NCBI RefSeq assembly: GCF_018129385.1
Contig: NZ_JAFCLN010000007.1
Coordinates: 186,001 to 250,000, forward strand
Source: Bradyrhizobium lablabi
Lineage (GTDB): Bacteria; Pseudomonadota; Alphaproteobacteria; Rhizobiales; Xanthobacteraceae
DNA: 64,000 nucleotides
Direction: 5' to 3'
The notes under the pieces are model-generated. The model was not told the DNA's origin. It saw nothing but the letters and a program-made list of their open reading frames with translations, and did no database searches. Numbering within the stretch: the first letter of the stretch is position 1; each line of letters begins with the position of its first letter. The translations under genes and the position numbers were made by a program. Shown here in pieces: positions 43,529-52,617 of the stretch.

Positions 43529-44478
43529 TGGCCGGCCTGCCTGTCCGCGGCATCAAGACCGTCGTCGAGGCCATCGAGGATGGTGGCCCCGGCATCAAGG
43601 TGTACACCTTGTGCGATCCGGACCGTTGGGAGCTTCCTCCCTTCAAGCCGGGCGCGCATATCGACATATATTTGCCTGGTGGCCTCGTCCGCACCTACTC
43701 GCTCTGCAACGATCCGGCGGACGACAAGCGCTATGTCGTAGCGGTCAAGCGTGAGGCGGACGGCCGAGGCGGATCAATCGCCTTCCACGACGGGGTAAAA
43801 GCCGGAGACACACTCGTCGTGTCGCTGCCGCGCGGCGGCTTGCGCATTGACGGAGCGCATCATGTCACGTTCGTGGCGGGTGGAATCGGCGTTACGCCGT
43901 TCCTGTCGGCTGCTGATTACCTAGCGCGACGCGGCGGAGATTTCACGCTGCATATCATTGCGCGCGGCGAACCACCGCTCGCAGCCATGCTCGCGCCGCA
44001 TCGTGCGAGCGGCCATGCGATCATCCACGATACCCGCGTCTCTGCCCGCCCCACGCTTGACGCATTGATCGACACCGCACCGCAGAGCGCAATGCTTGCG
44101 TGCTGCGGGCCGCTCGACATGCTCGATGCCTTCGAGCGGGCAACGCAAGGATGGCCGGCCGAGCGGGTACACGTCGAGCGTTTCGTCGCGCCGGCGCTGC
44201 CTATCGACCCCGAGGCCAGGCCCTTTCAGCTTGTGCTCGCACGCTCGCAGCGCGAGATCGAGGTGAGGCTCGGCCAGAGCATGCTCGACGCGCTGCTAAA
44301 GGCCGGCATCGACATTCCGGCCTCGTGCTGCGGCGGCATCTGTGGCGCATGCCGCATCGACTGGCTGGAAGGCACGCCTGTACACCGCGATCGCGTGCTT
44401 TCGCCGGCCGAGCGAGCACGCAGCCTCATGGCTTGCGTAGCGGGCTCTGCGGAAGAGCGGCTGGTCGTGGATCTCTAG
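43528..44478 (+). CDS. PDR/VanB-type oxidoreductase (flavin, NAD, C-terminal 2Fe-2S)
   Basis: 316 aa from ATG 43528. Domain order: flavin-binding barrel (about 1-100, RTYSLCN), NAD domain (about 105-215, GGIGVTPFLSA, ACCGPLDML), and a C-terminal plant-type ferredoxin (about 230-316) with CCGGICGACRIDWLEG cysteines. This is the order of phthalate dioxygenase reductase and VanB. No oxygenase gene lies nearby; the partner is probably the MOSC protein encoded in the overlapping gene upstream. Its stop overlaps the stop of the convergent PPOX gene (CTAG). Confidence 0.92.
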   Translation: MAGLPVRGIKTVVEAIEDGGPGIKVYTLCDPDRWELPPFKPGAHIDIYLPGGLVRTYSLCNDPADDKRYVVAVKREADGRGGSIAFHDGVKAGDTLVVSLPRGGLRIDGAHHVTFVAGGIGVTPFLSAADYLARRGGDFTLHIIARGEPPLAAMLAPHRASGHAIIHDTRVSARPTLDALIDTAPQSAMLACCGPLDMLDAFERATQGWPAERVHVERFVAPALPIDPEARPFQLVLARSQREIEVRLGQSMLDALLKAGIDIPASCCGGICGACRIDWLEGTPVHRDRVLSPAERARSLMACVAGSAEERLVVDL

Positions 44479-45098
44479 TAGAGCCCGCGCTCGGCCATCA
44501 CCTGTGTCTGCCGCTCGTTCTCTTCGCGCGTCAGTCCTCCGACGTGGTCGAGCAGCATTTCGGGATAGCTCGGCAAGATCGCACGGTCGATGTGCTTCGC
44601 CGGGTTCCAGAGTTCGGAGCGCACGAGCGCCTTGGCGCAGTGCAAGAATGCCTCCTCGACCGTCACGATCAGTCCAATCTTGGGTGCGTGGTTCTGCATG
44701 GCGCTTGGCGTCAGCAGCCGTGCGTCGTCCGTGATGCGCGCGGTACCATTGATGCGCAGCGTCTCGTTCATGCCGGGCACAAGGAAGAGAATTCCGATGC
44801 GCGGATTGACCAGCAGATTCGACATCGCGTCGAGGCGATTGTTGCCGACCCGGTCGGGCACAAGAAGTGTGCGCGTATCGAGGATGCGAACGAAGCCGGG
44901 CGGGTCCCCACGCGGCGAGACGTCGGCGCCGCCCGGTCCCTGGGTGGAAACCACACAGAACGGCGACAGTTCGATGATCCGCCGGCAATGGGCATCGATC
45001 GCTCGCAACACCTTGTCGGTCGCACGGCTCATCGGCGCATGATGGCGCGCTCGCAAGGCGGTCTCGTCTGTGATGAAAGTTGTATCGCCAGGCAGCAC
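44475..45098 (-). CDS. Pyridoxamine 5'-phosphate oxidase-like FMN-binding protein
   Basis: 207 aa if the GTG at 45098 is used (GAGG six bases upstream); a TTG at 45155 would add 19 residues. The split-barrel PPOX fold is recognised from SPFCVVSTQGPGGADVSPRGDPPGFVRILD and the LVPDRVGNNRLDAMSNLLVNPRIGILFLVPG region, close to the MSMEG_1061-type FMN/F420-like group. Relatives reduce or oxidise small quinones, amines or cofactors. It is convergent with the VanB-type reductase and the last gene of module 2. Confidence 0.85.
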   Translation of the reverse strand: MLPGDTTFITDETALRARHHAPMSRATDKVLRAIDAHCRRIIELSPFCVVSTQGPGGADVSPRGDPPGFVRILDTRTLLVPDRVGNNRLDAMSNLLVNPRIGILFLVPGMNETLRINGTARITDDARLLTPSAMQNHAPKIGLIVTVEEAFLHCAKALVRSELWNPAKHIDRAILPSYPEMLLDHVGGLTREENERQTQVMAERGLY

Positions 45099-45390
45099 AA
45101 CGCCCTCACTCGTTTTCGCGGCTTGAAGAAAGCACGAAGCGTGCCAGTCGCTCAATCACTGGGATTCCAGGTTAATTTCGTCATCGAAAGCTTGGAACCT
45201 TAGAGGACTGGGATCGTTCCAGCCAACAACCCAGACATCTTGGCTGACACTCGGAATGTCAGCTCTGGGTCCACGGGCGGAAAAGCTCAGCTGAGCAGAT
45301 CACTTCCGCTTCTCATCCGATGTAAACCCTCTTCGAGTGATGGCGCGTCGGCCTTCCGTTAGAACCGGCCAATCGACTGACGACCGCGGC

Positions 45391-45490
45391 CGCACAAGTT
45401 TCGCACCAGAAAGGGCTTGAACAAACCAGAACGAATGCAATCAATTTCAAACGAAAGCTCAGCAAAATCAACAAAGCTGATCGATATTCC
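45391..45490. repeat. Module-end arm, copy B; part of gene-free 45156-45789
   Basis: CGCACAAGTTTCGCACCAGA and the following bases line up with 19790-19894, including an AAAATCAAC(A/G)AA block close to the core. The 12-mer variant CGCACCAGAAAG is at 45402-45413, 95 bases before the CAT of the core (94 in copy A). No gene is seen in 45156-45390. Confidence 0.65.
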
Positions 45491-45535
45491 GCCGCTCATA
45501 ACGGTCTGGTTGCAGGTTCGAGTCCTGCCGGGCCC
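45491..45535 (+). repeat. att-like core, copy 3 (tRNA 3'-end fragment)
   Basis: 45 bases identical to 6911-6955 of the tRNA gene, followed by GCCA in place of ACCA. The 5' half of a tRNA is absent. It separates modules 2 and 3. Confidence 0.88.
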
Positions 45536-45540
45536 GCCAG

Positions 45541-45748
45541 CAAATCAATTCCTTGCCGCGTTTTCGTTTTAACCGCCGCTGGGGTACCGCACCAGAAACG
45601 GCTCGTTTCATGCCTCATCGCTTTAGGTTCTACGCTCCTCAAACTACCGCTCGACATGCGATAGCGCTACGGTTTTCCGTAACAATCGTAGATTCGACTG
45701 CGATATCGCAGAAAAGGCACAACGGCGGTTTGCACTCCTGCCGCGTAG
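45541..45748. repeat. Module-start arm, copy 3
   Basis: AAATCAAT then GGGTACCGCACCAGAAAC at 45582-45599, identical to 7002-7019 and again with TACC 50 bases after the core. ATCGTAGATTCG lies near 45687. No gene is seen before 45790. Confidence 0.65.
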
Positions 45749-45789
45749 AGAAATGTAAGCATGAAGGATAACGATCGTCGAATGCGCGA

Positions 45790-46800
45790 TCAGGCCGCCG
45801 GCTTGAGGATCACACGGTCGCGCGTGCCGTTGCTCACGACAGCATAGGCGCGCGCAGCATCGGTCAGCGCGTAGACCGCGTGCGGCACTATCGGAAACGG
45901 CCGCAGACGGCCGCTGGCAAATCCGCCCGAAACCTTGCGCAGAGTCTCTCCGCTTTCGATCGAGGACATCGCGAGCGTGTCGATCCCGACATAAGTGTGC
46001 CGGCCGCGATAGAATTCGAGGATGTTGAACTGCACGATGCGATCGATCGCTGCAATCAGGATCTGCCGTCCCGCCAGCGCAAGCGACTTGTGAGCGTCCT
46101 GAAAATAGGGATCACCGACCGTATTGAAGACGATGTCGGCACCTTTCCCGCCGGTGAGTTCGCGCACGCGCTTGGCAATATCCATGCCCTGCGCATTGAT
46201 CATCTCGACCGGCGCGGCCGCATAGCCGTCGTAACGGTCACTGCGCGCCACACCGATCACCCGCGCGCCGCGAAGCGCAGCAAGCTGCGCTGCCGCCTGG
46301 CCGACCTTGCCGTTGACGCCCATGATCAGCACGGTCTCGGATGCCGCAGGCTCGCCGGCGCGGCGATAGCCTTCGATCGCGGTGACAAAGGGAACGCCGA
46401 TCGCGGCCGCTTCGTCCATGGAGATATTATTTGGCTTCTCCACCAGCGCCGCAGCTTCCACCGCGAGATGGGTCGCATGCGTCCCGTCGCGGCGGATGCC
46501 GAGATCGCCGGACGTTCCGAACACCTGCTTGCCGAGCCATTGCGACGGCCCGTCGACCACGATGCCGGCGAAGTCGCGCCCGGGCGTGCGGGGGAATACC
46601 GCATAGGGCATCAGCCCGGTTGCCGCCTTGACGTCGGAGGGATTGACGCCGGCCGCCCGCACCTCGACGACCGCATCGTCCGCGCCGCGCCGGAGTACGC
46701 GCTGCTCGAGCACAGACACGACCGATGCCGTATCGACCGCCTTGGCATTGAGCCGCACGCACGTTGCCTCGAACGCCGCAGTGGTCCTCACCTTTGTCAT
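45790..46800 (-). CDS. Zinc-type alcohol dehydrogenase / quinone oxidoreductase family
   Basis: 336 aa, MDR superfamily. The N-terminal GroES-like part has EVRAAGVNPSDVKAATGL and the PGRDFAGIVVDGP segment. The nucleotide-binding part has LIMGVNGKVGQAAAQLAALRGARVIGV. The catalytic zinc ligands of classical ADHs are not evident, so it is nearer to the quinone oxidoreductase branch. It uses NAD(P)H. Last gene of the operon from 48687. Confidence 0.87.
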   Translation of the reverse strand: MTKVRTTAAFEATCVRLNAKAVDTASVVSVLEQRVLRRGADDAVVEVRAAGVNPSDVKAATGLMPYAVFPRTPGRDFAGIVVDGPSQWLGKQVFGTSGDLGIRRDGTHATHLAVEAAALVEKPNNISMDEAAAIGVPFVTAIEGYRRAGEPAASETVLIMGVNGKVGQAAAQLAALRGARVIGVARSDRYDGYAAAPVEMINAQGMDIAKRVRELTGGKGADIVFNTVGDPYFQDAHKSLALAGRQILIAAIDRIVQFNILEFYRGRHTYVGIDTLAMSSIESGETLRKVSGGFASGRLRPFPIVPHAVYALTDAARAYAVVSNGTRDRVILKPAA

Positions 46801-46817
46801 GCAGGTCCCTTGCTCCC

Positions 46818-47729
46818 TTAGGCGGCGCGCGAGCCGGCGAGCCGCTGCGGCAGGCCGACGATGTCACGCGCCTCGCGCGGCGAGGCGATCTGGCCGCCGA
46901 GATCTTCGACGATCCGCCGGGCCTTCTCCACCATCGCCGCGTTCGACGGCGCGAGCTCGCCCTTCGACAAATAGACGGCATCCTCCAGCCCGACGCGGAC
47001 ATGGCCGCCGGCGAGATAGGATTGCGCCACCGCGGTGAACGCCACCTTACCGATGCCGATCGCCGTGAACTCGGCGCCCGGCGGCAGCATGTCGCGCGCA
47101 TAGAGCACAGTCTCGGGCGACGGCTGAAAGCCGTAGCGCACGCCCATCACGAACGAACAGAGCGGCGGACCTTCGAGGCTACCGTCGCGCAACAGGTCGT
47201 GCATAAGCGCGATATCGCCGGAATCGAACAATTCGACCTCCGGCTTGACGCCGGCCTCGCGCATCACCTTGGCCATGCGACGAACGTTGCCGGGCGTATT
47301 GATCACCACCTCCTTGCCGGAGTTCATGGTGTTGAGGTCGATGGTGCAGATTTCGGGCTTCAGCACTGCGATGTGCTCGACCCGCTTCTCCGGCACCATC
47401 AGCGTCGTGCCGGGCGCCGCCACCCGCGGCTCGTCCGGCGACGGCACGAAACGGCCACCAGGTCCGGTCGTGATGTTGAGTATCAGTTGCGTGTTCCTGG
47501 CACGGATGTGCTCGACCACGTCGCGGTAGTAACTGAGCTCCATCGATGGCTTGCCGGTGCCGGGTTCCCGCACGTGGATATGCACGATCGCAGCGCCCGC
47601 CTCCGCCGCGCCGAGGCAGGCGTCAGCGATCTCTTTCGGCGTGATCGGCAAATGCGGCGTCTGCTCTGGCGTGGTGAGATTGCCGGTGACGGCGCAGGTG
47701 ATGAAAATCTTGTCGCGTGGTTCACGCAT
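46818..47729 (-). CDS. BKACE (3-keto-5-aminohexanoate cleavage enzyme, DUF849 family)
   Basis: 303 aa; ATG 47729 after GAGGAGG. BKACE features: ITCAVTGNLTTPEQTPHLPITPKEIADAC at the start, the zinc-binding VHIHVREP motif, and LILNITTGPGG. BKACE enzymes condense a beta-keto acid with acetyl-CoA and split it to acetoacetate and a CoA ester. Position after the intradiol dioxygenase suggests it handles a beta-keto product of ring cleavage (inference). Confidence 0.93.
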   Translation of the reverse strand: MREPRDKIFITCAVTGNLTTPEQTPHLPITPKEIADACLGAAEAGAAIVHIHVREPGTGKPSMELSYYRDVVEHIRARNTQLILNITTGPGGRFVPSPDEPRVAAPGTTLMVPEKRVEHIAVLKPEICTIDLNTMNSGKEVVINTPGNVRRMAKVMREAGVKPEVELFDSGDIALMHDLLRDGSLEGPPLCSFVMGVRYGFQPSPETVLYARDMLPPGAEFTAIGIGKVAFTAVAQSYLAGGHVRVGLEDAVYLSKGELAPSNAAMVEKARRIVEDLGGQIASPREARDIVGLPQRLAGSRAA

Positions 47730-47766
47730 GGGGTCCTCCTCGAGGGCCCGAAAAGGGCCGCAGGAT

Positions 47767-48687
47767 TCATTTGATCGGCGGCACCGGAAGCTTGGCTTCG
47801 CCCGCTGCCATCACGAAGGCCGCATCGAGCGTGAACCACGGCGTTTTGACATCGGCCGCAGGCGGCGTGCCGCTGTCGTGCCTGCGGAATTCGCCGACAA
47901 GGGCGCGCGTCACACCGAACACGACGTCGGATTCCAGGTTCTCGTCATCGTCAACGAATATCTGCGTGACCAGCGTCTTGAAGCCCGACCTGTAGATCAG
48001 GAAATGCAGATGCGCCGGCCGATACGGATGGCGCTTCTGCGCACGCAGCATGTCGCCGACCGGTCCCTCGGTGGGCACAGGATAGCCGGCCGGCTTGACG
48101 GAGCGGAAACCGAAGCGGCCCTCGGCATCCGTCGTGAACTTGCCGCGCAGGTTCATGTCGGCCTGACCGTCATCCTGGTTCTCGTAGAGCCCGACCGGCG
48201 AGGACTGCCAGACATCGACTTCGGCGCACGCAACCGGCTTGCCGCCGGTGTCGCGCACCACCGCGGACACGAACAGTTCGGGCCCCGGCGTCGGCGAGCG
48301 CACGATCGAGCCGCCGCTTGCCGTGCGCGGCGAGTTCATGCGCCAGAACGGCCCGAGCAGCGCAGACGCGGTTTCGCTTGCGCCGCCGGCGCCATTATTC
48401 AGCAGGCAAACCAGCGTGGAGAAGCCGATCGCGTCGGCGAACAGGATTCCCTCATTGTGGGAATCATGGGTAGCCTGCCCGATCCGGTTCACGAAATCGA
48501 TGCCGATGTCGTACTCCGCCTCGGTCAACTTCACCTCCCGCGCAAAGGCGTGCATGTGGCGGACGAAGGCGGCGGCAACCTCGCGCAGCCGAGGATTTGG
48601 GGTGTCCTGCATGGTGGCGAGCACCACCGGCGTCACCTCGTCGGCTGAGCCGATGATGCCGGAACGCTGATTTGCTTTCTGGTGCAT
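47767..48687 (-). CDS. Intradiol ring-cleavage dioxygenase (catechol/hydroxyquinol 1,2-dioxygenase type)
   Basis: 306 aa with the N-terminal helical dimerisation domain and the catalytic beta domain. The four Fe(III) ligands are visible: Tyr168 (GLYENQ), Tyr202 (GYPVPTEGP), His226 and His228 (PAHLHF). The LGPFWRMNSPR segment and length resemble hydroxyquinol 1,2-dioxygenases. It opens a catechol-type ring between the hydroxyls to a muconate/maleylacetate type product. First gene of the operon divergent from LacI; a LacI-type palindrome lies 36 bases upstream. Confidence 0.92.
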   Translation of the reverse strand: MHQKANQRSGIIGSADEVTPVVLATMQDTPNPRLREVAAAFVRHMHAFAREVKLTEAEYDIGIDFVNRIGQATHDSHNEGILFADAIGFSTLVCLLNNGAGGASETASALLGPFWRMNSPRTASGGSIVRSPTPGPELFVSAVVRDTGGKPVACAEVDVWQSSPVGLYENQDDGQADMNLRGKFTTDAEGRFGFRSVKPAGYPVPTEGPVGDMLRAQKRHPYRPAHLHFLIYRSGFKTLVTQIFVDDDENLESDVVFGVTRALVGEFRRHDSGTPPAADVKTPWFTLDAAFVMAAGEAKLPVPPIK

Positions 48688-48722
48688 GGCAACTGGCCCT
48701 TTACGGCAACTTCTTTATAATG

Positions 48723-48736
48723 TGCAATCGATTGCA
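48723..48736. promoter_or_regulatory. LacI-type operator in the divergent dioxygenase/lacI promoter
   Basis: TGCAATCGATTGCA is a perfect 14-bp palindrome with the central CG typical of LacI/PurR-family operators. A plus-strand TATAAT lies at 48716-48721 directly before it, so binding could repress the regulator gene itself as well as the dioxygenase operon. A one-base variant occurs at 56770-56783. Confidence 0.75.
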
Positions 48737-48799
48737 TAGGTTGATTTCGACTATGCCGCTTCGCGTCTTCCGTAGGGCGCGAAAACACAAGGACGACAG

Positions 48800-49852
48800 G
48801 TGAAGCTGAAGGCGCCAGCCACGCTCAAACAGATCGCAGCGCTTGCGGGCGTGCACACCTCCACGGTGTCGCGGGCGCTCGATCCGGAGAAGCGCCACCT
48901 GGTCGCCGAAGACGTCGCCCAGCGCGTCGCCGAGCTCGCGCGGTCGCTCGCCTACCGGCCGAACCGCGTCGCTACCACGCTGAAGACCGGCCGCTCCCGC
49001 CTGATCGGCGTGCTGTTGCCCGACATTGCCAACCCCGTGTTCGCGCCGATCCTGAGCGGCATTGCAGAAGCGCTCGCCACCGACGGCTACGCACCGATCG
49101 TAGTCGATGCCGGCAACGACGCCTCGCGCCAGTTCGCGTTCGTCGAGAACCTGCTGGTGCAGCGCGTCGAGGGGCTGATCCTCGCGACCGTGTCGTCGGA
49201 GGATGACGTGGTGGCGCATTGCGTGCGCCGCGGCCTGCCGGTGGTGCTGGTCAACCGCTCCGAATTCCGCAACCGCGTCTCCTCGGTCGTCTCCGACGAC
49301 GAACGCGGCATGCTGATCGCGGTCGATCATCTGACTTCGCTCGGCCACCGCCAGATCGGCCATATCGCGGGCCCGCGTAACACCTCGACCGGCGTGCTGC
49401 GCAAGGAAGGTTTTGCCAAGGCGATGGCGCGTCATGGGTTGAAAGGCCCGACCGAGGAGGCCGAGCGCTTCACGCGCGACTGCGGCCTTGCGCCGGCGCG
49501 CGCGCTGATCCGGAAGGCCAAGCGTCTCACGGCGGTCGTCGCCGCCAACGATCTGCTTGCGCTCGGCGTTCTCGACGCCCTGCACGAAATGAACCTGCGC
49601 TGCCCTGATGACATCTCCGTGGTCGGCCATAACGACATGCCGCTGGTCGACCTGATCTCGCCGCCGCTCACCACCGTCCGTATCGAACACCGCGCCATGG
49701 GGCGCGAGGCCGCCGGCCTGCTGCTGAAAGAGCTCGGCGCCAGGAAGACTGCGAGCAGCCGGCTGGTGCTTGAGCCGCAACTGATCGTGCGCGGCTCGAC
49801 CAAAGCGATCGCCGCCGTTGCCACCGCCGGCCGTCAGCCAAGCCGGGTCTAG
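48800..49852 (+). CDS. LacI-family transcriptional regulator
   Basis: 350 aa; GTG 48800 after AAGGACG. Residues about 7-55 are the LacI helix-turn-helix and hinge (TLKQIAALAGVHTSTVSRALDPEKRHLVAEDV...YRPNRVA). Residues about 60-345 are the periplasmic-binding-like effector domain (LIGVLLPDIANPVFAPILSGIAEAL). It sits between the dioxygenase operon and the amidohydrolase-transporter operon, both with a TGCAAWCGATTGCA site, so it probably represses both until an effector is present. Confidence 0.93.
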   Translation: MKLKAPATLKQIAALAGVHTSTVSRALDPEKRHLVAEDVAQRVAELARSLAYRPNRVATTLKTGRSRLIGVLLPDIANPVFAPILSGIAEALATDGYAPIVVDAGNDASRQFAFVENLLVQRVEGLILATVSSEDDVVAHCVRRGLPVVLVNRSEFRNRVSSVVSDDERGMLIAVDHLTSLGHRQIGHIAGPRNTSTGVLRKEGFAKAMARHGLKGPTEEAERFTRDCGLAPARALIRKAKRLTAVVAANDLLALGVLDALHEMNLRCPDDISVVGHNDMPLVDLISPPLTTVRIEHRAMGREAAGLLLKELGARKTASSRLVLEPQLIVRGSTKAIAAVATAGRQPSRV

Positions 49853-49863
49853 CGCCGTCGTAA

Positions 49864-51228
49864 TCATCGCCTGACACCCGCGGCAAACGGCAACGCATAG
49901 CCGGCCTCGTCCGACAGTCGCTGCACCGACTCGATCAGGCGTGCGCCGAGTTCGCGCCGCTTCGCCGGATCAAACAGCAACTCGCCGCCGCGCTTGCGCA
50001 CGATGCCGTCGACGATCACGGTATCGACATTGCCGCCATGCGACTGCTCCACCACGGAGTAGACGGGGTCATGCACCGGGAACAGGTTCAGGTCGTTCGA
50101 CCGTAACATGATGATGTCGGCCTTCATTCCGGGCTTCAACGCGCCGATCTCGCGCTCCATCATCAGCCCCTTGGCGCCCGCGGTCGTCACCCACCGCAGC
50201 GCCTCGAGCGACGGCACCATCGGCTTGAACAGCCCGCGCTTGAGGTTCTCGATCCGCGCGAACAGAAGCGCGGCCTGCATCTCGCGCCAGAGATCGCCCG
50301 CGATCATCGCCTCGACGTCGACACCGATCGACGGCGTCGCGCCCAGCGCCAGCACGTTCATCATGGCGGTCGGATGCGGATAGTCGTGCAGCTCGTTCAT
50401 GTTGGTGCAGGTCACCGAGCAGCCGGCATCAAGCAGGCGCTTCAGTTCGTCAGTCGCCAAATGATTGCAGTGAACGAGGTTGTGGTCGGGACCAAGCAGG
50501 CCCATCGATGCCAGGCGGTCGTAGCCGTCGGGCACGATGGCGTTCTTGCTCGCCTTCGTGACATGCGACGAGGCGATCAGGCCGAGATCGCGCGCCAGTT
50601 TCACGTTGTGCAGCGAGGCGTCCCAGTCGGCCCAATGCGGCCCGGCGATGCCGAGCCCGAGCTTCACCCTGCCTCCTTGCGCAAACCGGCTCTTGACCAG
50701 CGCCTCGACGCGATCGCGTGGATGCGGCCGTGAAGCCGGAAACTGCCCGGGCTTTGCCGGCTCGCGCAAGCCGTCACCGTGGGTGTAGAGCGCCCGGATG
50801 CCGGATTCGATCAATGCATCCACCGAGCGCTCGGCCTGCGCCAGCGAGCGGATGTTGTGGGAATAGTCGAGCAGCGTCGTGACGCCGCTGTTGAGCTGGT
50901 TGAGCGCGCCGAACAGCGTTCCCAGGTAATTATCCTCCGGCAGGTAGCGCGTCGCGATGTCGCCGTAGAAGATCCTGAAATAGTCGGGGCCGAGCCACTC
51001 CGAGCCGGCCGCGCGGAAACCGGCCTGGAAGGTGTGCAGGTGCATGTTGATCAGCCCGGGCATCACGATCATGTCCGAGGCGTCGATCACCTCGTCGGTG
51101 CCTTGCGGAAGTCCGGCGTCGATCGCAGCGATCCGGTCGCCTTCGATGAGGAGATCGACATTGGCGCGCTGGCCGATTTGATCGTCCATCGAGATCAGCC
51201 GGCCGCATCGGATGAGAGTGCGCTTCAT
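49864..51228 (-). CDS. Amidohydrolase (SsnA / TrzN / 8-oxoguanine deaminase-like), paralogue 1
   Basis: 454 aa. Metal-dependent amidohydrolase of the ATZ/TRZ class with MHLHTFQAGFRAAGSEWLG (HxH), the later His in IASSHVTKASKN, the His in NLVHCNHLATDEL and the Asp in SIGVDVEAM, so the Zn/Fe site appears intact. The family hydrolyses C-N or C-Cl bonds on N-heterocycles such as 8-oxoguanine and triazines. Its stop lies 12 bases from the convergent LacI stop. It is the third of three tandem paralogues and abuts the next without a gap. Confidence 0.92.
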   Translation of the reverse strand: MKRTLIRCGRLISMDDQIGQRANVDLLIEGDRIAAIDAGLPQGTDEVIDASDMIVMPGLINMHLHTFQAGFRAAGSEWLGPDYFRIFYGDIATRYLPEDNYLGTLFGALNQLNSGVTTLLDYSHNIRSLAQAERSVDALIESGIRALYTHGDGLREPAKPGQFPASRPHPRDRVEALVKSRFAQGGRVKLGLGIAGPHWADWDASLHNVKLARDLGLIASSHVTKASKNAIVPDGYDRLASMGLLGPDHNLVHCNHLATDELKRLLDAGCSVTCTNMNELHDYPHPTAMMNVLALGATPSIGVDVEAMIAGDLWREMQAALLFARIENLKRGLFKPMVPSLEALRWVTTAGAKGLMMEREIGALKPGMKADIIMLRSNDLNLFPVHDPVYSVVEQSHGGNVDTVIVDGIVRKRGGELLFDPAKRRELGARLIESVQRLSDEAGYALPFAAGVRR

Positions 51229-52611
51229 TCAGGCGGCCTTTCCAAATGGCCGGTAGCCGATTTCGCCCATCAGCCGTTCGGCGGAAGAAACCAGCTCTTC
51301 CTTGCGACGCCGCAGCACGTCGGCAGGGAATGTCAGCTTGCCGTCACGCTTGCGCACGACGCCGTCAATCACGACTGTATCGACATTGCCCTGATTGGCT
51401 TGCTCCACAATCGCCAGCACCGGATCATGAACCGGGAAGAGATTGAGGTCGCTGCCGTCGAGCAGCACGATGTCGGCCTTTTTGCCAGGAGTCAGCGAGC
51501 CGATTCGGCTTTCGAGACCGAGCGCGCGGGCGCCACCAAGGGTGGCCCAGGCAAGCGCCTCTCGCGAGCGGATCGGCACCACGCGGAACGGCTCCTTGCC
51601 GTCGCGCGCGTTTTCACGCTGGCAGACGGCCAGCGCATGCAATAGCGCGACCTGCATCTCACGGAACATCTCACCCGAGACGCGCGGCTCGACATCGACG
51701 CCGAGCGCCGGCATGTGGCCGAGCGCCCGCACCCGGTTCACCAACGGATCGGCGGCATAGCCCTTCAACTCAGTCTGCACCGAGGAGCACACGCTGACGC
51801 CGAAGTCGAGCAGACGCTTCAACTCCTCGTCGGAGAGATAATTACCGTGAACGATGGTGTGGTCGGAGCCAAGCAAACCGTCGTCCATCAGCTGCCGATA
51901 GCCTTGGGGCGCTATCGCCAGTTCGCTGCGCTTGGTGGCATGCGACGACGAGCGCAGCCCCATCTCGCGCGCAAGGCCGATATTGATGCGGTTGGGCTCG
52001 ATCTCCGACCAATGCGGCCCGGATACCGCGAGCGCCATGGTGACCCGCGCATCGTCGCTGGAAAGCCGTTCTTTTCGGAACAGCTCGACCCGGTCGCGCG
52101 GATTGATCCGCCGCTCGAACGGGTCGACCTCCTCAAGGTCCGGCGGCAGCTTGCCCGCGCCCAGCGAGAACACCGCGCGAATGCCGGAATCCTGCAATGC
52201 ATCCAGCGAACGCTCGGCCTGCTCGGTGGACGTGATGTTGTGGCAGAAATCGTTGAGAGTGGTGACGCCACCGTCGATATGGTTCAGCGCCCCGACCAGA
52301 TTGCCGAGATAATTGTCCTCGGGACGATAGCGCGTCGCCATCCCGCCATGCAGGTAGGTGAAGTAGTCGGTGTGCGCCCACTCGCTTCCGATGGCGCGCA
52401 GGCCCGTCTGCCAGGTGTGCAGATGCGCATCGACAAGGCCGGGCATCGCGATCATGTCAGGGCCGCCCAGCGCGGCATCATGGTCGCCGCCAAGATCGCG
52501 GCCGACCGCGACGATCCTGTCACCCTCGATCAGGATCCGACCGCCCTTGATGTCCCCGATCGCGGGGTCCATCGAGACGATCCAGCCGCACTCGATCAAC
52601 GTCCGCGTCAT
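51229..52611 (-). CDS. Amidohydrolase, paralogue 2
   Basis: 460 aa with the same layout as its neighbours: DAHLHTWQTGLRAIGSEW (HxH), RSSSHATKRSE, TIVHGNYLSDEEL and ALGVDVEPRV. Metal ligands all retained. Its stop ends one base before paralogue 1 begins. It differs most around the substrate loops (EVDPFERRINPRDRVELF; SSVQTELKGYAAD), suggesting a distinct substrate or step. Confidence 0.92.
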   Translation of the reverse strand: MTRTLIECGWIVSMDPAIGDIKGGRILIEGDRIVAVGRDLGGDHDAALGGPDMIAMPGLVDAHLHTWQTGLRAIGSEWAHTDYFTYLHGGMATRYRPEDNYLGNLVGALNHIDGGVTTLNDFCHNITSTEQAERSLDALQDSGIRAVFSLGAGKLPPDLEEVDPFERRINPRDRVELFRKERLSSDDARVTMALAVSGPHWSEIEPNRINIGLAREMGLRSSSHATKRSELAIAPQGYRQLMDDGLLGSDHTIVHGNYLSDEELKRLLDFGVSVCSSVQTELKGYAADPLVNRVRALGHMPALGVDVEPRVSGEMFREMQVALLHALAVCQRENARDGKEPFRVVPIRSREALAWATLGGARALGLESRIGSLTPGKKADIVLLDGSDLNLFPVHDPVLAIVEQANQGNVDTVVIDGVVRKRDGKLTFPADVLRRRKEELVSSAERLMGEIGYRPFGKAA

Positions 52612-52617
52612 GGCTGG

